Shown one piece after another: positions 40,632-53,451 of a stretch of DNA of 64,000 bases (its first letter is position 1; each line of letters starts with the position of its first letter). Below the pieces are notes generated by a model that was not told the DNA's origin, ran no database searches, and saw only the letters and a list, made by a program, of their open reading frames with translations. Source of the stretch: Neostapfia colusana (taxonomy: Eukaryota; Streptophyta; Magnoliopsida; Poales; Poaceae); the NCBI GenBank assembly GCA_030760725.1, contig JASWHV010000003.1, forward strand, positions 58,356,517 through 58,420,516, read 5' to 3'. Both the position numbers and the translations under genes were made by a program.

Positions 40632-40646
40632 TTAAGGGGGGAGGAA
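40632..40646 (+). other. polypurine tract of gypsy-4
   Basis: TTAAGGGGGGAGGAA directly before the 3' LTR at 40647. Confidence 0.88.
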
Positions 40647-43600
40647 TGTAAAGGTCTCAAAATTTTGAATACAAAGAAACACTTGTTTGCAAAAAGTTGG
40701 TTTCATATGTATGAAATTTGGGACTTGTTAAAACTTTTCCACATGTGATAACACACATGAAGATTTTCTTCACACAAGTTTACATGTTTAATTGAAAACT
40801 TGAAACCCAAGAGGGGTCTAAAACAAAGATGGGAAGTTCCCATATGTGTGAGAAAACAAAAATCAGATTTGGAACAAACTTGTTCAAACTCAAAATTCAA
40901 ATGAGAGCAACACAATGGAATTCAAAACTGTTGTGCTGAAAATCTCATTTGCAGCAGCAAAAATTAAAATCAGATTTCATATTTGAATTCCTTGGGTCCA
41001 AATTAGGGGGTGTGCGAAGTTTCATGATTTATGGAAATGATTTGCAACCCATTTTCTAAAATGGACTTTAAAATAACAAAGAATTCAAATACATATTTGA
41101 ATTTGGATGACACTTGCCCAATTATCCAAATGCATATCAGATTTGAATTCCCACAATTGAATTCACTCAATATTCAAACTTGGGAGATATTTTGAGAGAG
41201 ATAAAGGGGGGACTGATCTGTGGGACCCACATGTCATTGAGGGGACTGAATATTGCAAAAAGATATTCAGTCCACAGTCTCCATTTGCTTTCCTCCCACG
41301 CGAAGCAACAGCAGACCGATCCCTCACCGTGCGACACCGAGCCCTCCCCGGGAACTGACGTCCCTCTGCCGAAGGTGTGCTGGCGAGCTGCTCCTCCCGG
41401 TTCTCACCCCCTCGGCCACGCCCTTATCACTCACGGGACCAAAGCCGAGTCCCTCTTCTCTCCCTCGCACCGAAAAACAGAAACGCGGCCGCCCGGCTTC
41501 GATCACTCGGGAACTCGGGCAGTCGAGTGAGCAGCGCTAGCAAAACAACACCACCATCATCCCCACGACCTCCTCGAGCCATCACCCATTGTGTTCGTGC
41601 AACCTACGCCGAGAACTTCGAGTTTCCGCAGCGGCCGATCAACCCGGCGACAACGTGCTCCCGTGGACAGCTTCAACCAGAGTGTGTCACGACCGAGCAA
41701 GGCCACTTTTGGACGCGCAGGAGCTCCATGCAGCTTCCACCCGAAGCACAGAGATTGTCTCCGCCCCTGGCCGACGAATTTCGGGAATTCACTCCGGCCG
41801 GTGTAAACCGACCTTCGGGTATGAGTCTGCGAAATTTCCGATTGATTTATGTTTACATACCACGAAACTTCGCATACACAGGCTAGACATGTAGGCGCAC
41901 CAGTTCTCTTTTGAAACCTCGCATGAAAAACACTATGCGCGGTGCAATTTCAATCTTTACGACGGCGACTATGGCGGGGAGGTGCGGGTACACGGTGAAC
42001 CCTAGGTTGGAGCCGTTCCCGAGCCCCTATGCGGCCATGCCGAGCTTGGCCAACCTCCACTGGTGCTGTAGAGCCTTTCTAGGAAGCTTTTGGCGGGCTA
42101 GCTCAACAGGGAGACGTCGCCGGACTTCAGCCGAGACGATGCGCCTTCGCGGGCTAGTTTGGGGGACCTGCCAGCCCGAGAAAACCCCACCAGCGTGTTC
42201 CTCACATTGAATTAGGGGATAGCGGCAAGTTTCAGCAGTTGCGATGGCCGGACGACCGATCCCGGAGCTACTCCGGCGAGCCCGGCGGCGGTATCGCGCG
42301 GGAGCGCGAGGTTGAAGAAGACCTCGCCGGTCCTGCCTGTCAGCGACTCGGGAGAGGGGGGCTGGATATTCTGTGGCACGGGATCGATTGTAACAGCGCG
42401 GGAAATAACCCTGTGACCCCGTGTCGCACGTGCCCCCCCTGGTCCCACAGTCAGGTATAAACTTTTCCCGGATTTATTCAAATCCCAGATTTTTCCCCAA
42501 ACTTTAGAAGAGCATAACTTTTGCTAGGGACCTCTAAATTTAGTGATTCAAACTGGGTTGGATTCAGATTGACAAACTCTATCCAAATATGCAACCCAAT
42601 TTGTACGAAAGTCTATATTTAATTCTGGAAAATTCTTTAAACTTTTCAGCAAAAGAATTTTAGAGGGAGTTTGGTTTATCCAAAAATCCCCAAATTTTGC
42701 CAGAACATTCTTTACGGTGTTCTTATACTCCTGTAAAAGTTTCAGCTCATTTGGAGTTGATTTGGTCAGGAGAATTCAGATTGTAAGTTACTGTATTCAA
42801 ATGAATACAGAAACATTTTCAGAGAATTTCCAAAACTTGTAAATTCAGTTTTGGGCAATTCTTAGCTCCAAAAATCCTAGGAAAATTCATGTAGACTCTA
42901 TGAACTATAATTGAAATTGTGGTTCACTGAGTTTGACATGAACATAGGTGTTACCTCAGAATTTATTCATCTTTGATTAAACACTTAGAGAATTGTTCTG
43001 AATAAACCACTCCATGAAAAGTGCTAAATTTTGGTCCAGAGGAATTTCTTGTAACAAGGAACTCACATGAAAATTCCCAGCTCCATTGGAGCTCTGGATC
43101 ACCACTGTTATGTGTAACCTCTTAAGGTGATCAACACTTAAGTGGGAAAAGCACTTAACATTTGATCTTAGTGTTTAAGCCCAACCCAAACCACTAGCAC
43201 CAGTGTCATTTTAAATTCTTAAACAGAGTTCCAGTTTTAAAACTGTCCTTAGATCTTATTAGCAAAAGCTTTTCAATTAAATACATATGCATGATCATAT
43301 CGTGTAGCATATACGTGAAGAAGATGAGCAGGACTTGAAGTGAAGGTCAAGAAGGAAGGGAAGGCAAGTGATCAAGCTCCAAGTGATCGTCACTAACTGA
43401 TTGTAACCTTAGTCACCTGCAAAACAGGCAAGCCCCGGTTTGCATTTAAACCGTTTTATAAAGCATTTTCATTTGTAGACATCATAGCTTTGCATCATTG
43501 ATTGCAGTAAGTCTAGATGATATTGAAAACCCACTTGCATGACCAGAAATACCTAAGAGAGAAAGGGTAGAATAGCACCTCCTCGAGTGGATTTGGCTAC

Positions 43601-44890
43601 GCTAAATGTTAGTAGGAAAGGTCTGGTAGAAGTCGAGTGGTTGGAAGCTACTCGCGAGTTTAGGGCTGGTTTACTCGGAACGGGTCCAATTTAGAAAAGA
43701 TGAGGAAAGTTCACACATAAGAAATGGAGACCGGACATGGAGGTTTAGATGCAGCAGGTTGCAGGCCGTGCGTGCATAGCCCTGTCTGTGTCGGTTAAGG
43801 CCCGTCCGTGCTTGACCCTGTTGGACAAGTTTGAGTTGTGTACCGGGCGCATACTGGCTATATGGGACCCAGGAAACCGATGTACCTTGGGAGATCCATA
43901 GTGGAACTTTTCCAACTGCCTTAGGCTTTCGGCGTCAGGGTAGCAGGAGGTATCTCGCTTAAGAACATACCACTGCGGGTATGTACCTTGAGGGAGCTTG
44001 CGTACTCGGGGCAGTTGGACTGCGTCCAATGTGGAAGATCTTGGGAAAGGTGGCCGCGTACAACGTAAGTCGAGGTTGCTGCCGGCAACTCGGAGTACGG
44101 GTGTACGTGTCATGTAGTCCGGGCGTGTACTAATTTGAATCACCGTCGCTCGCGATCATATGAGCATACTTGCCCACTGCGTCTTGACGTAGTAACAACT
44201 GGAACTGGTTATCTTTTGAACTTGATAAGGCTGTTCTGTAACTTGTATTGCAACAATGATTGAATTAGAGATAGGCTCATTAAACTTTACTTTCACTTTG
44301 TGCAAGGAGCATCGCAACAAAGTGTTTCTTGTTTGATTGTGGAGTTGTGATGCTTTTCGGCTCAAGGTCCGCACAATGAGGCTTAAAATTCTGAAAGTTA
44401 AGGATCAACTTTAGGCGAGTCCTTTATGCAAATCTAGCTGACCCAATTGCAACCGTCGTGCATGTAGAGTTTCTTGTTTAGGAGAGACGGGTCAGACTTG
44501 CTGAGCCTATGTGCTCACGCTTGCTATATAAGTGGTTTTGCAGGTTAACATCGATGCTGAAAAGAAGGTTGTCCGGTGAGACTCGGAGACTTCCGAGTCG
44601 TTTAACACAGGGAGGACCCAGCCGCTGCTGTTGTCTTCATGTTGCTAGCGAGAGGAGTCCGCGGGCTGGACTTCATCTCGAGTGCTCTTAGTTATTCGAC
44701 GTGAGTTGATATAGACTTCCGCTGTAGTTACTTGATGTAAAGTATTTACAAAGAAAAACTTGTAAGTTTCCGCTATTGTTTTATGTAATACATTGTTCCT
44801 CATATGTGTGCTATTGGGTGCCGCACAACACGGCACTACCCAATGCGATCCCCGGGCGAGTAGCCTGTCTCGGTTGACGGGCCCGTCTCA
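40647..44890 (+). repeat. 3' LTR of gypsy-4 (4244 bp)
   Basis: TGTAAAGGTCTC at 40647 to CCCGTCTCA at 44890. Related to the gypsy-3 LTRs on the complementary strand, most clearly in the last few hundred bases (43800-44890), but strongly diverged elsewhere. GC-rich part at about 41300-42460, AT-rich part at 42480-43300. No gene. It is the longest LTR in the window. Confidence 0.92.
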
Positions 44891-44895
44891 CGATA

Positions 44896-45403
44896 TGTCT
44901 CCACCTGGAGAATGAATAAGGTAAGAACCTTTTGTGCTAATTGAGGAGATCTGATCTCGGATCACCGTCGCCTTGCTAATTAAATTATGTGTTGCACCAG
45001 AGTCGAATAGAATGACAACCGGCTTGTCATTTAACGTGAACCTGCCCGCAAGAACTGGACCTCCTTTGGGCAGATCATCGACTGACACATAATTAACAGT
45101 TCCCACTTTGAACATGGCTTGCCTTTGCTGTCCAAGACCACTCTTTGGAACTGGACCCACAGACATTCTGTTGCTGCTCGGTTCAGTTGCTTCATTGACG
45201 ATGAGTTCATTGTCAATTTGAAGTGGGACACCACTCGGTTCAGCTGAGAAATCACCGTGATCATCTTCAACATCTTGAGGGTAATAACATTCTGGTGCAC
45301 CTTGTTGATACTGAGGTGCACCAGAAATAAGTTGCTGCTGCGGTGGAGGTAAATAAAACCTCTGTGGAGTATACGAGTCGTCATACTCTAAGAATGACTG
45401 CAC
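44896..45403 (-). pseudogene. gypsy-3 gag end and protease N-terminal part
   Basis: A Gln/Pro/Tyr-rich linker (FYLPPPQQQLISGAPQYQQ) and an acidic stretch lead to the protease active site VVILFDSGATHNLISK and the HSPGGDI turn at the gypsy-4 junction. I do not see the CCHC zinc knuckle that normally precedes the protease in this family; a deletion or strong decay is likely. Confidence 0.8.
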
Positions 45404-46215
45404 CTCTTGTGGAACCTCTCGACCGGAAGGTGAACGGATTACCCACCGATACTTCTGAGGCAGATGATTGCATTCATCTGTGATGAGTCCCTCTCCCTAT
45501 TTTCTTTAAGGTAGAGATTGGAATAATATTTCTGAGTGATAGCACAGCTAACAAACTCATCAAAATTCTCTTGGCTAACTTGAGCCAACTCACATCGCAG
45601 CCTAGCAGTCAGCCCTCAATAAAAATGATAACCCCTCATGGATGGTGATTTCACATAATCAGGGACATATTGAGCTAAGCGATTGAATTCCTTCACATAC
45701 TCAATAACACTCATTTCTCCTTGTTTTAGATTCCATAATTCATCAAGACTTGTTTGCATTACGCCCGCAGGAACGAAGCGAGCACAAAATGCATCCTGGA
45801 ACTCCGCCCATGTGACACGATGCCCTGCTGGTTGGACAACAAGGTATTCTTCCCACCAGGCTCCAGCAAAACCGTGAAGCTGCTGAGCGGCATATAGAGT
45901 CTTCGAGAAGTCATCACATTGGATCAACCCAAACTTGGACTCAATGACACGTAACCAGTTATTTGCTTCACAATGGTCATCCGCTTCGGAGAATACCGGC
46001 GGTTGTGTCGCCAAGAAATCCAGATAAGTGCTCGGGGTTGGCATGTGATGTTGAGTTTCTCTATTTATTCCTTGCTGAACTAGAGTTTGGAGAGTTTCAT
46101 TCATCTTCGCCATAATTTCAGCCAATCCGGTTGGCGATGACTCTTGTGATGAAGTCGAGTCATTCCCACCTTGACTTGAACCTCCAATCTCCATTTGAGA
46201 ATGTGCACGTACCAT
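45404..46215 (-). pseudogene. gag of gypsy-3
   Basis: Likely start ATG 46213-46215. Ser/Gln-rich N-terminus, then the capsid region: FLATQPPVFSEADDHCEANNWLR, WAEFQDAFCARFVPAGV, LKQGEMSVIEYVKEFNRLAQY. TGA at 45616-45618 interrupts it. A further piece of capsid sequence (ELAQVSQENFDEFV) follows to about 45480, with a frameshift before the protease part. Confidence 0.85.
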
Positions 46216-47749
46216 ACTGCACGAAACAAAATTTTGAGTTAATCAAAATTCTATCTCGGTAGTGAGTAAAGATAAGTAAAACATGAACATTTCATGAATT
46301 TTATGAAAGCATAACCACATTCATGTTTAAACAAATCTTAAGTACGCTAAACTAATCAGATGGACCACCCTGACCAGTTCACACAAACTCCAAAATTTAC
46401 TCAAGTTAACTACAGATTCTTGACTTGAGTTCAATACCAAAGTTTTAGTAAACTTCAGTATATTTCCAAGAGTACTCATAGGCTCCTTAAGGATTTTTCT
46501 ACAGGAAGTTATGGCTTAAAAACAGAAAGGTCCAGAGAGGTTTTTGCTGCTGTCCTGGTTCTGAACAGTTTGCCTTCAACTGGACTTTTCACCAACTTAA
46601 CGTGTGATTTTGCTCTGGAGGTCTACAAAGAAGTTGTAGAGCACTTGAAAATATTTCCAGAACTGTATCATACACCTTAATTGGCTAAATATACTCAGAG
46701 TTATGCTCTGTTAAAGTCCAGCAAGAATTCCTGCCAGAAACAGAGCACTCTTTTTTTGAAAACTTTGACGCCTAGTCATGCTATCATTTGAATCTTAGCT
46801 CAAAATAAGAGTTCAGTAACTAATATTTGTTTCAAACTTCCATTTTTAGTTGAAATTTAGTTCATGAATCATTTCTTCATAGGGAAGAGGTTATTAAGTG
46901 TAGTACGGTGTCGATGCACCGTAAGAAACATGTCGGTACTACGTTGCCTCACCAAAAGAAAAATCCTAACCGGATTATACCGGCATATACGTATTATCAG
47001 TGGCACTAAGACGGTCACTCGCAAACGTGTGCTACTCGGGATACGTACGTGGTTATTACCTACAGAAAAACAATCAATGATGATGCACACATAGGTTTTT
47101 TTCTCATTTCAGGCAGTTCCATATCATAATAAAAACATACGCCCCGTATCATTTCCATACGGGCCGTCCTTGAGTCAAGCCACGTCTCAAGGTACGTGAT
47201 CGTGTTTTTACACCACACGACAGGGAACCCGAGTATATCATGAATGGGTCATCCCGGTTGGGAATGTTATCAACCCAACGGATACCACCTACTGCCCTGC
47301 AGGGCACACCGATGGCAAGCACTGCGTATGTCCTCCTAGACTATTTCCAGAAGAACACACTATCGCGTTACTGACCACACGATGGGGTCTCCACTTTCTT
47401 ACCTAATGCACGCTAGGGATCAGCATTTCATATGAACTCAAGAACATGAAGAGTCCAAGAGTTTCATATTAACGTCTCACACCAAGTTGTGAGACCTATC
47501 CCTGAACCACTTTCCTCGTCAGGGGAGCTAACCGAAATTGAACCGCTTTCAGTGGCGTTCCTTACCATGCTTACCTGAGCATAGGTGTGTCTTTACATAA
47601 TCAAAATTCAGAATTATAACAAGTATGTTAGTCATGCCACTTTAAGTAACTATACTACTATAGTCCTTATGTGGGCCTAATACCATTTCCTCACCGTATC
47701 CTAAGTTTTGTCGTAATACGATCCTCATTCCATGCGCTATTACCAATGC
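46216..47749 (-). other. long untranslated leader of gypsy-3
   Basis: About 1.5 kb between primer site and gag with no credible ORF. It contains several small perfect inverted repeats, such as CCTTGAG (47168-47174) facing CTCAAGG (47186-47192), and CCCGTAT near 47143 facing ATACGGG near 47157. Leaders of LTR elements hold packaging and dimerisation signals; whether these stems serve that is unknown. Confidence 0.6.
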
Positions 47750-47762
47750 GGCTCTGATACCA
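47750..47762 (-). other. primer-binding site of gypsy-3 (initiator Met tRNA type)
   Basis: Minus strand TGGTATCAGAGCC, three bases from the 5' LTR inner edge at 47766. Confidence 0.92.
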
Positions 47763-47765
47763 CGC

Positions 47766-50700
47766 TGACGGGACCCCACGCCGCCCGTTCAGTTACGGGG
47801 ACGGGGCACCTCGCCCGGGACTCGCATTGGGTGGTGCCGTATTATGTGGCACCCAACAGCACACATATAAGGAAAATTGTATTACATAAATCAAAGCGGA
47901 AGCTTACAAATATTCTTTGTAAATAATTTACATAAATTAGCTACAGCGGAAGTCTATAAACAACTCAAGTTGAATATCTAAGAAGCACTCGAGAAGAGGT
48001 CCAGCCCGCGGACTCCTCTCGCTAGCAACACGAAGACATGGCAGCGGCTAGGTTCTCCATGTGTTACCTGACTCGGAAGTTTTTGAGTCTTACCGGACAA
48101 CCTTCTTTATAGCGTCGTGTTAACATGCAAAACCACTCATATAGCAAGAGTGAGCACAAAGGCTCAGCAAGACTTAATCGTCTATCCTAAGCATGCAACT
48201 CTACATGAAAGTAACCTAAGACTTAAACATGTAAGTTGGAAAAAGACTCGCCTATGAGTTCATCCTTAACTTTCAAATTTAGCCATCATAATAATGACCT
48301 TGCGCCCAACAACATTGGAACTCCACAATCAAACAAGAAACGCTTCATTCCAATGTTACTTGTCCCAAGGTGGAAAATAACTTTAGTTTGCTCTATCTCT
48401 ACTTCAAACAGGCTTTTCATGCAATTTACAATAATCATAGCAGCAATTAAAACTTTGCAAACTGTTCCCACACAAGTTGATTACTACATCACAACATGGG
48501 AGCAAGCGGTACTCAATAACCGCGAGGGACGGTGATTCAAATCAAACACTGCCCGGATAGCTCGACACATGCGCCCGCCTCTGAAGACCCAAATCTGGCG
48601 TCATTCATTACGTCGTATGTGGCAACCTTTCATAGGACACTCGACTGTAGAACCGGTCGCATCGTCTCGGGCTCATAGGTCTAACGAGACGATGTGGTAT
48701 GCCTCTACAATCCAGTTAACCTGGTACATCGGTTTCCTGGGTCCCATATAGCAGTAAGCATCCGGTACACAACTCAATACCTGCTCCTGGATGCGGCACA
48801 CGTATCAGTCCTTAACCGACACAGGCAGAGCTACTCGACCAAGATCTCGTCTTGTCGCTGCCTAACCCTCCTGCCCGGTCTCATCTTTAGAAATATAACT
48901 TTAGTTTGCCTTTTCAACTACACCCATGTAATCCCGACTATAGCTCGCGAGTAGATTCCAACTACTCGACTTCTACCGGATGTCAAAACCTATTTAGCAC
49001 GGCAATCTTCTACGGCGGAAAACTATATTCTACCCTAGACTCTAGAGTTCATTTGGTCATGCATTTGGAGTATAAAACATCCTTGACCTAATGCACACAC
49101 AAACCTTCAACTATAAATGTGAACAAAGTAAAAACTTTATCAATAACTTAAAATGCAAACAAGAGCCTGCCTTGGTTTTGAAGGTGACTAAAGTCAGATA
49201 ATTGTGAAGTTAGTTGCTGATGACTTGAAGCTTAATCCTTGCCCTTCTTGCTCCTTGATCCAAGCTTCCCTTCTCCTCCACTCTTCCACGTTTAATCACT
49301 ACAAGTTATGAATATGCATATATGTTTAATTATAAAGCTTTTGCTAACAAGTTCTAAAGACAAGTTTTAAAACTGGAACTATGTTTAAGAATTTAAAATG
49401 ACACTGGTGCTAGTGGTTTGGGTTTGGGTTGAAGTACTATGATCAAGTGATAAGTGGGGTTCATCACTTGGGTGGTGATCACCTAATGAAGTTAAACAGA
49501 ACAGTACTGATCCAGGGCTCCAATGGAGCTGGGAATTTTCTTGTGAGTTCCTTGTCACCAGAAGTCATCTGGACCAAAATTCAGAACTTTTCAATGAGTA
49601 GATCACTCAGAACAATTCCCTAAGCATTTAGGCAAAAAGGAATTAATTCTGAATAAATTTGCACTTTCATGCACATTCAAGTGAACCAAAATTTCAAACA
49701 TAGCTCAGGGAGCATGCATGAATTTTTCCTAGGAATTTTAGAGCTAAGAACTGCCCAGAACTGAATTTCCAAGTTTTGGAATTTCTCTGAAATTGTTTCT
49801 GTATTCATTGGAACACAGAAACTGGAAATCAGAATTACGCTAATTAAATCAACTCCAAATGAGCTGAAACTTTTACAAGTGTTCACTAATATCCTAAAGA
49901 ATATTCTGGCAAAATTTGATGATTTTTGGATGAACCAAACTCCCTCTAAAATTCTTTTTCTGAAAAGATTTAAATAATTTTCCAGAATTAAATAATGACT
50001 TTCATGCAAATTGGGTTGCATATCTGGACAGAGTTTTTCAATCTGAATCCAAACCAATTTGTATCACTAATTTGGAGCTTCCTAGCAGAAGTTATGCCCT
50101 CCCAAAGTTTGAATCAAATCTGGTATTTGAAATAAACCGGAGAAAAGTTTAAAAGTCTGACAGCGGGTCCGGGGGTGACGTGGCGCCATCTCCGTCGCCA
50201 CACGAGGCTATAGAGTTCTCCTCGCACAGTCGCAAACTGATCCGGTGCCACAGAAGATCCAATTCCCCCGCAACCGACACTGACACGTGGGCCAGCCCCG
50301 GCTTCGTCTACCTCCCGCCACCCGCGCTCCCGCGCCGCCGAGCTCGCCGGAGCTCTCGCCGGGAGGGGGTTCCCGTGCTTGGAACTTGATGATTTTCGCC
50401 GCCACTACGTATTCCCGTGCGAGGAACATGTTGCCGGCCTTACCTCGGATTTCAGATGGCCGAAACCCTAGGTGCGACGGTGACAGTGGCTGCGGCATCT
50501 CCGGCGACGTCGCTAGGGCGCTCTGCCGCACAAAAAGCTGTGCTGTTTGCTTCTAAAGCATCAGTGAGTCGTGGTAATGCTTGACATGGACTTGTTTTGG
50601 ATCGGGAACGGCTCTAGATAGGTCCCCACTGTGCGCCCGAGGTGAATTTTCCGGCGGCAATGAAGAACACGGCGTTCTACGGCTAGGGTTGATGAAATCA

Positions 50701-51515
50701 AGCACCGGTTGGACGAGGAGGACCGTTGGAGTCTAAAGAACATGCCCGTAGATCATAACTGGAAACGACTAAGTATAGGAGACTAATTTTTAGATTTTGG
50801 CGCGGCGGTCCGAAGAACCCGCCGGGTAGAAAAACCAAATTCCGGCCGGTTACGCCCATGAGACGGCTCCAAATTGGAGGGACAGCATGAGGGGATGATT
50901 ACTGACCTTTGCCGGGGCTTAGTTGCTCGTGAAACGCAGCAAGGGCTTGCTGTGACGTCGAGGTGCCTAGGTCCGTTTGTCGGCAAGAAGTGCGCTCGCC
51001 GACGTGGTTATCGACCACGGCACTTCGGGGGAGTGCTCCAGGAAGCTTGAGGGGGCGTGGGCGACGCCGTCTGCACGCTCGGCCGGGCGTCAAAACTCGG
51101 GGTGCGCCGTGGCGACAAGGCTGGACGCCGGAGCTCGGGGCGGCAGAAAACTGTCGAGGGGAACTCGGTGTGGCGGGGAGAGAAAGAACCGTGAGTGTTT
51201 ATCAAAGCACCTTTAAATTTTATCAAAATTTTCCTTCCGCATAATTTGGACCTGAAGAATTCAAATATGGATTCAAACTTTTAATTTGGTGGCTGCAAAG
51301 TGAAGGTTTCCAACCACAGTTTGTATCCTCCATTTCAATTGACCACTTTTACATTTAAATGATCATTTGAATTCAGGGTGGACTTGAATTTAGGTGCTTG
51401 CTCATGACCAGCTTCACATGTTTAGAAAAGTTTTTGCAAGTCCCATTTTCTTGAATTTAAACTCAACTTTACTCACCACTAAAGTTTTCCATTTACAAGT
51501 TTTGGGACTTTTACA
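47766..51515 (-). repeat. 5' LTR of gypsy-3 (3750 bp)
   Basis: TGACGGGACCCC at 47766 to CTTTTACA at 51515, collinear with 31067-35084 except for the two deletions described there. In the first 210 bases I count ten differences between the copies by eye. Flanked outside by CAATT. Confidence 0.94.
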
Positions 51516-51520
51516 CAATT

Positions 51521-51708
51521 CCGTACTTTTGTTTGAAGCCTTTTGTCACTAGTCTTGCTTTGTACCTATCAATAGACCCATCTGCATTTCTCTTCATTTT
51601 ATATACCCATTTTGAGTCTATAATATTACTTACTCCTTCCTTTGGCACAAGATGCCATGTTTTATTTTTCTCCAAAGCCTGAAGTTCTGTGTCCATTGCC
51701 TTTTCCAA
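51521..51708 (-). pseudogene. reverse transcriptase N-terminal part of copia-1
   Basis: Shows ELQALEKNKTWHLVP, SKWVYKMKRNADGSIDRYKA and RLVTKGFKQKYGI, the first blocks of copia reverse transcriptase, ending at the gypsy-3 insertion. The rest is at 30232-31061. Confidence 0.88.
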
Positions 51709-52438
51709 TTTTCATTATTAAGTGCTTCATGTAAATCCCTTGGCTCCTCTCCTGCAGCATTGAACCAACAGACAAAATAATTCCCAAAAGATTTGAGTTT
51801 GGTTATATTATTTTGAAGTCTAGTTCTTCCAGAAAAAAACAGTTTGCACAGTGTTGTTTTCTTCTCTGTTATTTGGGCGAGAATCTGCATTAGTGACAGT
51901 GGTTCCAGCCACATTTGATCCGGTGTGTGTAGACTGGTGAGGTTCTTCTCTTGTTGTGGCCGCAGACGATCCTGAACATTCTCCCCTGGTCGTGCATGCC
52001 AGATCAGAATCCACCTCGGGCTCTGCTTCAGCATTGATGAGCTTTTCAGCTGCCCTGACACCTGAATCTGCTCCAGCCAATGAGCAGCGCCCAACCGCAG
52101 TTCTGTCGGCCTGTTGTGGGTGATTGTCAGGCTCTTGATCCGAGATGGATTGCGCCACTGGAGACGGATTTTCTACATGCACCGTGCCTGAGGGATCTTC
52201 TGCCTGCATACAATGATGATGCTCACAAGAAAGATGATCAGAGAGTTCAGTAGCTTCCTGAAAATCATTATGTTGGTTAGATTCTGTTTGAAGTCCTGCA
52301 GATGGTAACAACGTTGGATGAAGGAGGCGAATTTCAGACTGAAGACGAGCACCGGCATTTGAATTTAAATTTTTGAACGGAAAACGGTCTCATCAAAGAC
52401 TACATCTCTAGATATGTAAATTCTTCCACTTGAGACTT
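51709..52438 (-). pseudogene. copia-1 linker between integrase and reverse transcriptase
   Basis: Low-conservation, acidic and Ser/Gln-rich sequence in at least two frames (ADRTAVGRCSLAGADSGV, EEPHQSTHTGSNVAGTTV). The right part still shows the integrase end KGYKCLEVSSGRIYISRDVVFDE (52380-52450). Frameshifts near 51830 and 52370. No catalytic motif is expected here. Confidence 0.7.
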
Positions 52439-53451
52439 CTAAACACTTATAGCCTTTATGAAGTGAACTATAGCCCAAGAAAACACATTGCTTTGATCTG
52501 AAAGAAAGTTTGTGACTACTATATGGGCATAAATTAGGCCAACAAGCACATCCAAATATCTTGAATTGCAAGTAATCCGGTTTTGTGCCAACAAGTTTTT
52601 CAAGGGAGATTTGAACTCTATGACCTTTGAAGGAGTCCTGTTTATAAGGTATGTAGCTGCAGAGAATGCCTCGTCCCAGAATTTCATAGGCATACTAGCA
52701 CGTGCCAAGAGAGTAAGACCAACCTCTACAATATGCCGCTGCTTACGTTCAGCAGCCCCATTTTGTTGGTGAGTATGGGGACAACAGACTAAGTGAGATA
52801 TCCCTAGCCGGGTAAAGAAGGAGTTTAATTTTTGATACTCTCCCCCCCAATCTGTTTGCATTGTGATAATTATCCTTCCAAATTTTCTTTCTACCATGGC
52901 TCGGAAAACATGAAATATTTCAAACACCTTGGTTTTACTTTGCACAAGGTAGAGCCATGTAAACTTGCATAATCATCTATAAAACTCACATAATATTTTT
53001 TTCTTCCAACTGATGTAGGGGCAGGGCCCCATACATCCGAAAATACAAGTTCTAAAGGATGTTGAGACACACTAGTTGACTTAGGAAAAGGCAATTGATG
53101 ACTCTTGCCTTGTTGACATGCATCACAAACTCTAGACTCTTTATTTGAATCTTCAAGGAGAGGGAGACTATTCTCTTTTACCACTTTATTGACTACTGTT
53201 AAGGAAGGATGTCCCAGCCTGTCATGCCACCTCTCAATGGTGGGCTTTATAGTTATTAAGGCGCACTTGCTGGTGGAATGTTCCAAAGACGGCCAGGGAT
53301 ACAGCCCTTCCTTACATATGCCTTGGAGGAGGATTTTCTTCGTAATTTGATCCTTGACCAAGAAATAATGAAAATGAAATTCAAGAAAAATAGGATTTTT
53401 AGTGGTGAGCTTATGAACTGAAATAAGATTTTTTTGTGGTGGTAGGAACAT
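52439..53451 (-). pseudogene. integrase of copia-1
   Basis: HHCC zinc region (RWHDRLGHPSLTVVNKVV ... CDACQQGK) followed by the DDE core: the first Asp in VFSDVWGPAPTSV, the second in IITMQTDWGGEYQ and the Glu in NGAAERKQRHIVEV. The two ORFs overlap at 52891-52945 in different frames, so one frameshift lies there. The GKLFGYE-like end is in the linker. Integrase inserts the DNA copy; order before reverse transcriptase confirms Ty1/copia. Confidence 0.9.

Larger units (their letters stand above)
38295..44890 (+). mobile_element. internally deleted Ty3/gypsy element (gypsy-4) nested in gypsy-3, opposite strand
   Basis: Plus-strand element of 6596 bp with intact target duplication CGATA. It has only the first 16 bp of its 5' LTR, then jumps directly into the middle of reverse transcriptase. 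The remaining pol, polypurine tract and a complete 3' LTR (40647-44890) follow. The protein closely resembles gypsy-3 pol, and the LTR is a diverged relative of the gypsy-3 LTR, with similar ends near the CACCCAATAGC and CCGGGCGAG stretches. Primer site, gag, protease and half of reverse transcriptase are missing. Confidence 0.93.
31067..51515 (-). mobile_element. Ty3/gypsy retrotransposon with long LTRs (gypsy-3), 20.4 kb including a nested relative
   Basis: Minus-strand element: 5' LTR 47766-51515, Met-type primer site, long leader, gag, protease, reverse transcriptase, RNase H, integrase with chromodomain-like end, polypurine tract, 3' LTR 31067-35084. Termini are TG/CA and the target duplication is CAATT. 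Gypsy-4 (38295-44890), a member of the same or a close family in opposite orientation, splits the protease. Pol has at least six in-frame stops and one frameshift. Its own length without gypsy-4 and its duplication is about 13.8 kb. Confidence 0.94.

Noticed and set aside
41180..42460. ORFs of 70-170 codons in a GC-rich part of the gypsy-4 LTR
   Set aside because: Overlapping in several frames, no domain, inside a defined LTR.
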